NCBI GenBank assembly: GCA_021162305.1
Contig: JAGGYX010000215.1
Span: 1 to 17,278, forward strand
Direction: 5' to 3'
Source of the DNA: Thermoplasmata archaeon
GTDB taxonomy: Archaea; Thermoplasmatota; E2; UBA202; JdFR-43
DNA length: 17,278 nt
Under the pieces are notes generated by a model, which saw only the letters and a list, made by a program, of their open reading frames with translations, ran no database searches and was not told the origin of the DNA. The translations under genes were made by a program, and so were the position numbers. Of the stretch, positions 9,243 through 16,009 are shown piece after piece; within the stretch, counting starts at the first letter, position 1; every line of letters starts with the position of its first letter.

Positions 9243-9250
9243 ATAATAAA
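9243..9250 (-). promoter_or_regulatory. Putative TATA box of the DP2 gene
   Basis: TTTATTAT on the minus strand, centred about 24 bases before ATG 9223, so the transcript would begin at or within a few bases of the start codon. No Shine-Dalgarno sequence is present. Confidence 0.45.
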
Positions 9251-9284
9251 TTTTGCTTTTAATTTGGAAAATCAAACAATAACA

Positions 9285-9292
9285 TTTTAAAT
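9285..9292 (+). promoter_or_regulatory. Putative TATA box of the TPR gene
   Basis: TTTTAAAT centred about 22 bases before ATG 9310, in the 86-base divergent gap shared with the DP2 promoter. The two promoters do not overlap. Confidence 0.4.
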
Positions 9293-9309
9293 GTAGCAAA
9301 TTTTTCAAT

Positions 9310-9900
9310 ATGGAAAAAAGAGAATATATAGATAAGGAGCGAGAAGTTATGCATGAATACTATGAATTATATGAGAAATATGAAGGGAAAAGCATGGATT
9401 TTATAAAAAGAAAAATGAAAGAGTTAATCAAAAAAGACCCCGATTTTCTTGACCCATATTTAATTCTTTATAACATACTAAACGAAGAAGGAAAAACAAA
9501 AGAAGCGGAAGAATTGCTGGAGGAAGCATATAGAAGAGCAATAAATTTGATAACGAATGAAGAAGGAGATTGGCCATCCATATTGGAATGGTCACTCCTA
9601 GAAAACAGGCATATTATACGGACCATTCTGAATAAAGCAATTTTGCTATGGAAAAAGGGAGATGTTAATAGTTCTTTGGATTTATTTAGAAAATTGTTGA
9701 AGACAAATCCAGTGGACAATGTGGGCGCTCGTTTTTACATACTTGCAATTAGAATGGGCATGAATTTTGAAGAATTTGAAAACCGTTTTAATAAAGATGG
9801 TTTTTATGATAGCAGCCTATTCGATTGGTTTGACGAAAATTATAGAAAATTTCCGGATGAATTTAATTGGTGGGAAAAAGAAATGGAAAAATACGAATAA
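9310..9900 (+). CDS. Small TPR-like helical-repeat protein
   Basis: A 196-residue soluble protein, strongly charged, with no signal peptide or membrane segment. Two tetratricopeptide-like helix pairs can be seen, about residues 47-80 (ending KTKEAEELLEEAYRRAI) and 103-136 (AILLWKKGDVNSSLDLFRKL with the closing NP). The segments LLENRHI (97-102 region) and NPVDNVGAR (133-141) resemble a family of small TPR proteins in bacteria and archaea, where an Asn-Pro-x-Asp-Asn-x-Gly turn follows the second repeat; this is from memory of the pattern, not a search. TPRs usually mediate protein-protein contact, so a scaffold or adaptor role is likely, with unknown partner. It starts at an ATG with a TATA-like sequence 22 bases upstream and converges on the ThiI-like gene with 2 bases between stops. 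Confidence 0.85.
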   Translation: MEKREYIDKEREVMHEYYELYEKYEGKSMDFIKRKMKELIKKDPDFLDPYLILYNILNEEGKTKEAEELLEEAYRRAINLITNEEGDWPSILEWSLLENRHIIRTILNKAILLWKKGDVNSSLDLFRKLLKTNPVDNVGARFYILAIRMGMNFEEFENRFNKDGFYDSSLFDWFDENYRKFPDEFNWWEKEMEKYE

Positions 9901-9902
9901 AT

Positions 9903-10712
9903 TTACTTCATCACATCATTTCTTACATATTCTTCTCCGAGCAATGGATAAAATACTGGCAAGCTTAGCTTTATGAATTCATTTTTTCCTGTAACAATTG
10001 CCTTCGCATTGTTTTGCAATGCTATTTTTTCTGCTTCATGTATGCTATTGCAATAGAATATGGTATGGCGACGCCATTTCATCATTTCTTTTATCTCATC
10101 TTCGCAACTACATGACAAAGCAAAATCAACATAACAGCCACGCCTTACCATAAGCCATGCTGCTTTTATGTCTTGCATATCCTCAACAAATGAAATAACT
10201 TTTCCTTGACTTCCATATGGCAATCCGCCAATGCCATCTGTAATTTCCTTGAAAATGAAAGCGTGGCTATGCCTTATTTCAATAAAAATTTCATGCTCTG
10301 GCTCGTCTAAGTTAACTTTCGCCTTTCTTTCATTCCTTACTGCTTCACCTGCAATTACTGCAACGTCTCTACTGCTATATTCATGCTCTCCAGCCTTTCT
10401 AACCCTTAATGCAAAGCTTTCATTTTCTTTTATGAAAGAAGAGTATTCTCTAACTTTTTCAACAATTTCATTTAAATCAACGCTTGTTAATATTACAGGA
10501 GAGAAGGAGCGGATGCCTCCGACTTCTTTCAGAATTTCTTCAATAAATTTGTCTCCTTCAATAACTATTCTTCCATCAATTTTTTTGATTGATGCATCTA
10601 TCCCATAAAAATTACAGGCTTTTTTAATATCATTGATTAAAAAATTCTCCCACTGCATTCTAACTCGAGTGCTTTTAAGCCCAATTTCTGAGTAACGAAG
10701 CTTATAAAGCAT
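9903..10712 (-). CDS. ThiI-like THUMP protein without a PP-loop
   Basis: ThiI makes 4-thiouridine in tRNA: an N-terminal ferredoxin-like plus THUMP unit grips tRNA and a PP-loop ATPase adenylates the uridine. This protein has the first part (about residues 1-165: KLRYSEIGLKS, FALRVRKAGEH, FIEIRHSHAFIF) and the linker GIGGLPYGSQGKV (160-172). The next segment should be the ATP-binding SGGIDSPV, but the aligned residues are VEDMQDIK (176-183), after which AAWLMVRRGC again matches the family. The rest is shortened, with TGKNEFIKLSLPVFYPLLG standing for the longer conserved region, and the protein stops at 269 residues against roughly 380-480 for active ThiI. The frame is intact and clean, so it looks like a maintained paralogue specialised for RNA binding rather than a decaying gene. 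It shares a 40-bp divergent promoter region with the Ntn-hydrolase gene. Confidence 0.85.
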   Translation of the reverse strand: MLYKLRYSEIGLKSTRVRMQWENFLINDIKKACNFYGIDASIKKIDGRIVIEGDKFIEEILKEVGGIRSFSPVILTSVDLNEIVEKVREYSSFIKENESFALRVRKAGEHEYSSRDVAVIAGEAVRNERKAKVNLDEPEHEIFIEIRHSHAFIFKEITDGIGGLPYGSQGKVISFVEDMQDIKAAWLMVRRGCYVDFALSCSCEDEIKEMMKWRRHTIFYCNSIHEAEKIALQNNAKAIVTGKNEFIKLSLPVFYPLLGEEYVRNDVMK

Positions 10713-10721
10713 AATGCAAAA

Positions 10722-10729
10722 AATTATTA
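10722..10729 (+). promoter_or_regulatory. Putative TATA box of the Ntn-hydrolase gene
   Basis: AATTATTA lies about 27 bases before ATG 10753. It overlaps the promoter footprint expected for the divergent ThiI-like gene, whose TATA-like sequence is at 10733-10743. Confidence 0.35.
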
Positions 10730-10732
10730 GGA

Positions 10733-10743
10733 TAATAAATATT
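10733..10743 (-). promoter_or_regulatory. Putative TATA box of the ThiI-like gene
   Basis: An A/T run read AAATATTTATTA on the minus strand is centred about 26 bases before ATG 10712, giving a leaderless or near-leaderless message. Confidence 0.35.
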
Positions 10744-10752
10744 TATATTTCA

Positions 10753-12480
10753 ATGAAATTGGCTGCCTTCGTGATGATTTCAATCCTTCTTTTTATACCC
10801 CTCGCCAATGCATGCAAGGATATTATAGTTACAAACAGTGCAACCAAAGGAGATTACAATCTTTTAATGAAAGTTCGTGACCCTTCACGCCCTGGCTTAC
10901 AGGTTTTATTTATAGCAAATAAAGGATATGAATATTCATATCACAACCCATGGAAAAACGAACCATGGATATTTAGGCTTAATCACAAAATAATAGGCGT
11001 CGCCACCCAGGGAGACACCCCTCCAAATATGATAAAAGCCGGCATGCTGATGAGTGATGCAGGTATAGCATATGGAGATGCAGATTCGCCCACGCTATAT
11101 ATAAATCCAACGCGCCATGCTTGGGATGATTTTGACTGGCTTTTATATGCTGCAGAGAATGCGAGTAATGAGGATGAAGCAATAGAAAGACTCAAAGAAG
11201 TTTCAGATATGCACGCCTGCGGCGTGGGCGAGAATTTGTTTGTTGTTGGACATAGCAAAGCCTATGTGGCAGAAGGCGATGCTCTTCATTTCGTTACCCG
11301 TGAAATTAATGGAATTGAAGTGATGTCAAATTATCCCAAAATGCTGTGGGAGAAGAGGGCTGGTAAAAGAATGATTGCTTCCTCATTTGACACAGTATAT
11401 GAGGGCTATGTTAAGAGATGGCAGGTTGTGAGACTTGGTGGGTTGACTGGCGTGAGGATTGTTAAAATTGGTAGCAACTGGATCATGGCGAGAGCCATAC
11501 CTTTTGGGGCGAAAATAAAAATTGACGAAGGCAAAGGAAGCAAAGTCGGCGATTTCTGGATAGAGTTGATAAAATGTGAGGGGAAAAAGGCAATGGTAAA
11601 GGTATGCTATGAATATTATGAATGGGAAAATGAAATTAAAAGGATGCTTAACACAAGTATAGGCGTTGAGGACTTAATGAATATTTCCCGCCTCACTACT
11701 GATGACTTACATGGATTGAGAGGAATGGCAGAAGGAAGTGAAAAAGCGACAATGATTTTCAAAATCCCTCTTGAAAACTATGAAAAATTAACAATGGGAT
11801 GGTTTGCTCCAGATGCCATGGCGAGTATATTCATCCCCGTTCACATCGCTGACTATGATATCAATGACGCCTATGAAAATGGGCAGGCGGCTCAGCTGGC
11901 AAAAACAATTTTACAAAAATTCGGCTCTTTCGACTTCAGCAGAATAGAAAAAGTGTTTTTAAACGAAAATGAGGGAATAGAAAAGTTAGCATTCAAAAAA
12001 GAGAATAAAGCATCCCAAATTTTAACCATATCTGACACAAGCATGCAGGCGCAGGCGTTGCTGATAGAAAAACATATTCTCTCCATGAATGAAGAAAGCA
12101 TGGATAAATTTCTCTCATTATGGGATGAAAGCTATTATAAAACAATATGCAACATGGAAAAGAGAATAAATAAAATGGATCCTCAGTCAAAAAAAGTTAT
12201 AGTTAGCGTTGCTTTAAAAATGTGCGAGGCGAGAGTTAAAATAGAAAAAATAGCAAATGGAAGCGATTATACAGGACAGTATGAAAGAGCAAAGGAGCTT
12301 GCACAAAAAGGGAAATACAAAGATAGTTTGAATGCAATGAAAAGCATTTTTTCAAAAACTGATGAAAGCCTTTTTGGAATAACACATGAAAAAAAGAGAC
12401 GAAATGATATCACTCTTATTGCAGTAATGACAATAGCTGTTCTTTTTATGGCTATGATTTATATAAAGAGAAGGAGATAA
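10753..12480 (+). CDS. Secreted, membrane-anchored Ntn hydrolase (C69/C45-like)
   Basis: Probably an extracytoplasmic amidohydrolase or peptidase. The 575-residue product opens with a signal peptide (1-20, ending LANA) directly followed by Cys21; signal cleavage would expose this Cys as the N-terminal nucleophile, as in secreted C69 dipeptidase-type enzymes. KVRDPS (Arg42, Asp43) sits where this superfamily places substrate-binding Arg/Asp, and the run HACGVGENLFVVG with a following acidic AEGD matches the family's G-x-x-E-N region. Residues beyond about 390 are helical, and the chain ends with a membrane segment (about 551-571) and IKRRR, so the enzyme domain is tethered outside. Substrate unknown. 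An in-frame ATG at 10714 would add 13 residues; 10753 is preferred because it begins the signal peptide and has a TATA-like AATTATTA about 27 bases upstream. Family assignment is by motif, not search. Confidence 0.8.
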   Translation: MKLAAFVMISILLFIPLANACKDIIVTNSATKGDYNLLMKVRDPSRPGLQVLFIANKGYEYSYHNPWKNEPWIFRLNHKIIGVATQGDTPPNMIKAGMLMSDAGIAYGDADSPTLYINPTRHAWDDFDWLLYAAENASNEDEAIERLKEVSDMHACGVGENLFVVGHSKAYVAEGDALHFVTREINGIEVMSNYPKMLWEKRAGKRMIASSFDTVYEGYVKRWQVVRLGGLTGVRIVKIGSNWIMARAIPFGAKIKIDEGKGSKVGDFWIELIKCEGKKAMVKVCYEYYEWENEIKRMLNTSIGVEDLMNISRLTTDDLHGLRGMAEGSEKATMIFKIPLENYEKLTMGWFAPDAMASIFIPVHIADYDINDAYENGQAAQLAKTILQKFGSFDFSRIEKVFLNENEGIEKLAFKKENKASQILTISDTSMQAQALLIEKHILSMNEESMDKFLSLWDESYYKTICNMEKRINKMDPQSKKVIVSVALKMCEARVKIEKIANGSDYTGQYERAKELAQKGKYKDSLNAMKSIFSKTDESLFGITHEKKRRNDITLIAVMTIAVLFMAMIYIKRRR

Positions 12481-12509
12481 TTTTTGTTGACTTTGTTGGT
12501 ATCTTTTTC
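12481..12509 (+). terminator. Possible U-tract terminator
   Basis: Two T-runs, at 12481-12485 and 12505-12509, follow directly after the Ntn-hydrolase stop in a T-rich stretch, the usual form of archaeal transcript end. No stem-loop was seen. Confidence 0.4.
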
Positions 12510-12535
12510 CAGCATTTACAATATGGGAATAACAT

Positions 12536-12544
12536 TAAATATTT
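12536..12544 (+). promoter_or_regulatory. Putative TATA box of the core-binding-like gene
   Basis: TAAATATTT is centred about 25 bases before a start site near 12565. The short leader would carry GAGGG (12563-12567), five bases before ATG 12573, a plausible Shine-Dalgarno sequence and one of the few in this window. Confidence 0.35.
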
Positions 12545-12572
12545 GAAACACAATTGAAGTTTGAGGGACAAG

Positions 12573-13076
12573 ATGGAAAAGATAAAAAAGGAGCATTTTG
12601 AATGCATTAAGGAAGATAATTCGCAAGAAGAAAATGAAAAACAATGGAGAAGGTCTAAAATAATTTTTGATCATTTCTATGAATATTTGAAAAATAAGGG
12701 GCTGGAAGAGAGTACCGCCAGCAGACGAACTGAAATGGCAGCATTCTTTATAATGGATTATCTCTTTGTTTATGATGATGCAATGAGTGTTTTAGAAGTT
12801 GGTGGAGACACTATTAGAAGATTCTTGGGCAATTGGTACATTAGAAAGTTTCTGAACCCGAACATATCTGAGATTAAATCTTTTCTTAGATCCATCTCCG
12901 ATTTCTTTACGTTTCTTCAAGAAAAAGGTTTTATTTCTAAGGAACAACTAAACGAAATAAAAGAAGTATGTAAAGATAAATCATGGTTTGAAATGAGGCT
13001 TAAAACTTACTTTGAAGCTCAAGGGGGCGATCTTTATGAATGGTTAAGAGAATATGATTATGAGTTTTTAGGATAA
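12573..13076 (+). CDS. Conserved hypothetical protein, recombinase core-binding-like fold
   Basis: A 167-residue soluble helical protein without membrane segment or signal. Residues about 32-120 have the look of the N-terminal SAM-like core-binding domain of tyrosine recombinases: FYEYLKNKGLEESTASR, then a helix pair, then SFLRSISDFFTFLQEKGFIS. The catalytic domain of a recombinase is absent and the length does not allow one, so this is either a stand-alone DNA-binding domain or a fold likeness only. The stretch FLGNWYIRKF followed by a Ser-rich helix and FFTFLQEKGFI recalls uncharacterised proteins in methanogens; this is a memory of the pattern, not a search. ATG 12573 is preferred over an in-frame TTG at 12561 because GAGGG stands five bases before it. 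It is followed 50 bases later by PolB, which has its own TATA-like sequence. Confidence 0.75.
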   Translation: MEKIKKEHFECIKEDNSQEENEKQWRRSKIIFDHFYEYLKNKGLEESTASRRTEMAAFFIMDYLFVYDDAMSVLEVGGDTIRRFLGNWYIRKFLNPNISEIKSFLRSISDFFTFLQEKGFISKEQLNEIKEVCKDKSWFEMRLKTYFEAQGGDLYEWLREYDYEFLG

Positions 13077-13097
13077 GTTAACTGAGATAGCAAAGGA

Positions 13098-13105
13098 TTA
13101 TAAAT
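13098..13105 (+). promoter_or_regulatory. Putative TATA box of polB
   Basis: TTATAAAT centred 25 bases before ATG 13127, the clearest TATA box in the window. It predicts a leaderless polB message independent of the upstream gene. Confidence 0.55.
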
Positions 13106-13126
13106 GATTGCAATTTAATATTTAAT

Positions 13127-15865
13127 ATGCTTCTCAATGTTTCGCCAAGCTATCTTTACTGGCATCGCAGATTACAGCCTGTCCATGAAGTGCATAATCC
13201 ATATTTTTTAGTGTTCACTCCCTCTGATACAGACATCAATTTCGCAAGAAAAAAATTGATGGAAGAGCTTGGAAAGGATAACAGGGTGCTGAAATTTGGA
13301 GATGTGGAGGAATATACTTCATTCTGGGATTATGAAAGGAAGAGAAAAGTTTTCAAATTATATGTAAAGCATCCATCAATGGTTCCTGAATTGAGCAATA
13401 AAGTATTCAATATGGGCTATTATACTGCTGAACATGATATTCCATATCATGAACGCGTCTTAACTGATTTAGCTGCCAATGGAACATGGATATTTGATTC
13501 AGAAGGAAAGCAGGCAGAATTGAATGTAATGGTATATGACATAGAACTGACAAAATTTGGAGAAGTTGCAGAACCACCTATAGATATAATTGGCTATGCT
13601 AACCTGAAAATAAAATTTTCATCTGAAAAAAATTTGGGAAGCGAGGATTTCTTTTTTGATTTTATTGAAATAGAGGAAAGCGAGGAAGTGAAACAACTTG
13701 TTGCCAGTGATGAGCATGAAGAAATAAAAAATTTGCTTGAATTTTGCAAAATTTTAAGAAAAAGCGATATGGTAGCTGGACACAACATAATGGGTTTCGA
13801 TAATCTGCAGATATATGAGAGGATAAGAAAATTGATGCAATCTTCCACTGTGCTATCACCAGATGAAATTAAAGAATTCAAAGATTTTCTGGACAAATAC
13901 ACGAGGAAAGACCAATCGTTTATTTTTGGCAGCCCCAATGATACAGCAATTTTTTATCCTTCCACATTCGATACCTATCTGGCATCTCGTAAATTTTATG
14001 CTCTTGAAGATTTCAGCTTGGATGGAATAACAAACTTTCTTGGTGTTGGCATTTCAGAGCGATTGCATCTCTCGCCCCAGGAAATGGCTATTGATGATAG
14101 AACTTTGTTATACAACAAGCAGGATGTTATTGAGGAAGTGAGGGTTACAAAAAGCCTGATTCAGCAGGGGCTGCCGCTTGCATTCATAACAGGAATGCCA
14201 TTCGAACTGCTTTTTCCGGCTGGCGCCACCAAAATGTGGGATTATATGGCAATGATTAGGGCGGCATATCATAAAAAAATAATGCCTCCAATATGCAGAG
14301 CCTTTGACATTGCTCGCCGCATAGAAGAGTATGGAAAGAGTAAGCGTGAAATAGCAGAGAATGTTCGCAAGAAGAAAGCTGGAAAGGAAGTTATGAGAGT
14401 TGCGAAGTATGGAGAGGAAATGCCTGACTGGGTTGAATATCCATATCTCATAAATAATAATGGCGAGCTTGGTTATCATTTTCCAGGGGGCATGACAATA
14501 AAGCCTGATAGGGATGCAAAATCACACTTCATTCCATGGTATAATGTTATCGTAGCTGACGTGGGTGCCATGTATCCGACGATATTACGAGCTATAAATG
14601 CTGGTGGAGATACCGTAAAACTTGCCTTTCATAACCCGGACGAGTGGGTCTGGATAAAGAAGCTACCAGAGAAATTTTTGAAGGAAGTCGAATTTGCTTC
14701 GAAACCAGTGGATAAAGAATTTATGGACAGGGGATGGCTTGTTGGTGTAAAAATTGCGAAACAGCCAGGCATAGTTAATCTTGCAATGAAAGGGATAATG
14801 AATTTCATCGACAAGGTAAAGAAGGAGATGAAGGAAAAGCACGGCGAGGAGAAAAAAAGACTGAAAATGATATATCAATCTCTCAAGGCAGCCCGCAACG
14901 CAGGCACGCATGGCATTTTATCGGCTCCAATGGTAGCATGCCGCCAATTCAATTTATGGGGAGCTGCTCTGATAACAACAAAAGGGCAGCAAATATTGTA
15001 TGATACACTAAAAATTTTGAGCGATGCTGGCATAAGAGTTGTTTATGGAGATACAGATGGTATATATGTTGCATGTTCCCGCTCTGCTTCAAGTAAGCTA
15101 AGAAAAGCTCTTGGCTTACAAGAAGATGGTGAAGACTGGATTGTTAGTCCTGAGTTAGTATATCAAACCATTGAACATTGTAATAAAAAGTGGCAGAATG
15201 AGTTGAATTATGAAAATTTTGAGCTTGAGCCAGAAGAACATGACGCAATGATTTTCGTCAAACACAAGAATTATCTGATATTCGATGTTGAAAACGGAAA
15301 TGTTAAAATGATTACCAAGGGAAATAACTTTAAAGGAAGTGATAAGCCAGATATTGCAAGAATTGCATTAAAAGATATAATGATGGAAGTGTTAAAAGAA
15401 AACATTGAATGGAAAGATGAAGAAGAAGCAAGAAAAAAAGTAAAAGAGTCGATAAAAAAAGCAACCCTGAATAAATTAAAGGAAATAGATATAGAAAAGT
15501 TTGGCTTGGATGCCTTTACATTGATTCAATCTGTTCAGCCCGCATCCCGTTACAAACCAAATCCCGATGGTTCAATGTCAGTATATGGAGAGCGTGCAAA
15601 AGCTTTGGAAAAGCTGGTTGGGAAGCTGAATTATAGAAGAAAATTCAAATTTGTCATAACAAAGCATCCATTGCCGGGTATAAGAAATCCAACCAAAAGT
15701 GGCGTAAAACCAATTCATTACATGTATCCTGTTGAGTTGCTATTGGATAGAGACCAAATAGACATGAAATGGTATAAGGATATGATAAAGAATTTCATCC
15801 AGGGTGCTTTTGGATTAGCTGAGATAGAGGCAACAACCCAATATGGCTTGGATAGATGGATGTAA
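13127..15865 (+). CDS. polB: Family B DNA polymerase with variant motifs
   Basis: Template-directed DNA polymerase with 3'-5' proofreading. At 912 residues it is longer than the typical archaeal PolB of about 780. The exonuclease motifs are complete: VYDIEL (Asp138, Glu140), GHNIMGFDN (Asn220, Asp225) and YNKQD (Tyr329, Asp333). The polymerase motifs depart from consensus. Motif A is ADVGAMYPTI instead of DxxSLYPSI, keeping Asp478 and Tyr483. Motif B is LKAARNAGTHG (Lys587, Asn591) instead of KxxxNSxYG. Motif C is YGDTDG (Asp642, Asp644) instead of YGDTDS. A KHKNY (712-716) corresponds to the conserved Lys-rich KxY element. All catalytic carboxylates survive, so activity is expected, unlike the inactivated PolB2 group. 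No intein is present. The ATG at 13127 has a TATA box 25 bases before it. PolD is presumably the main replicase alongside this enzyme; role in repair or replication not determinable here. Confidence 0.95.
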   Translation: MLLNVSPSYLYWHRRLQPVHEVHNPYFLVFTPSDTDINFARKKLMEELGKDNRVLKFGDVEEYTSFWDYERKRKVFKLYVKHPSMVPELSNKVFNMGYYTAEHDIPYHERVLTDLAANGTWIFDSEGKQAELNVMVYDIELTKFGEVAEPPIDIIGYANLKIKFSSEKNLGSEDFFFDFIEIEESEEVKQLVASDEHEEIKNLLEFCKILRKSDMVAGHNIMGFDNLQIYERIRKLMQSSTVLSPDEIKEFKDFLDKYTRKDQSFIFGSPNDTAIFYPSTFDTYLASRKFYALEDFSLDGITNFLGVGISERLHLSPQEMAIDDRTLLYNKQDVIEEVRVTKSLIQQGLPLAFITGMPFELLFPAGATKMWDYMAMIRAAYHKKIMPPICRAFDIARRIEEYGKSKREIAENVRKKKAGKEVMRVAKYGEEMPDWVEYPYLINNNGELGYHFPGGMTIKPDRDAKSHFIPWYNVIVADVGAMYPTILRAINAGGDTVKLAFHNPDEWVWIKKLPEKFLKEVEFASKPVDKEFMDRGWLVGVKIAKQPGIVNLAMKGIMNFIDKVKKEMKEKHGEEKKRLKMIYQSLKAARNAGTHGILSAPMVACRQFNLWGAALITTKGQQILYDTLKILSDAGIRVVYGDTDGIYVACSRSASSKLRKALGLQEDGEDWIVSPELVYQTIEHCNKKWQNELNYENFELEPEEHDAMIFVKHKNYLIFDVENGNVKMITKGNNFKGSDKPDIARIALKDIMMEVLKENIEWKDEEEARKKVKESIKKATLNKLKEIDIEKFGLDAFTLIQSVQPASRYKPNPDGSMSVYGERAKALEKLVGKLNYRRKFKFVITKHPLPGIRNPTKSGVKPIHYMYPVELLLDRDQIDMKWYKDMIKNFIQGAFGLAEIEATTQYGLDRWM

Positions 15866-15901
15866 GAAAATATTATGAACGCCCCATCAACACATGTCCT
15901 C

Positions 15902-15910
15902 TTTTTATTT
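15902..15910 (+). terminator. Possible U-tract terminator of polB
   Basis: TTTTTATTT, preceded by CCTC, begins 37 bases after the polB stop, before the promoter of the next gene. No hairpin seen; typical of archaeal termination. Confidence 0.4.
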
Positions 15911-15979
15911 TGGCTTTCTTCCTTACTCAATATAAAATGGCAATTCCACAACGTTGAAGATACAACCTTTCCATCAAAA

Positions 15980-15989
15980 AATATTTTAT
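15980..15989 (+). promoter_or_regulatory. Putative TATA box of the FG-GAP protein gene
   Basis: AATATTTTAT is centred about 25 bases before ATG 16010, supporting that start over the longer in-frame ATG at 15875. Confidence 0.5.
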
Positions 15990-16009
15990 CTCCATTTCAT
16001 TTTCCAAAT

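Noticed and set aside
10426..10447. 7-bp inverted repeat with 8-base loop (CTTTCAT and ATGAAAG) in the ThiI-like gene
   Set aside because: AT-rich, within coding sequence, and expected by chance in a window of this size.
15875..16009. Upstream in-frame ATG giving a 45-residue extension to the propeller protein
   Set aside because: It would bury the signal peptide and run over a likely polB terminator and the TATA-like box of this gene.
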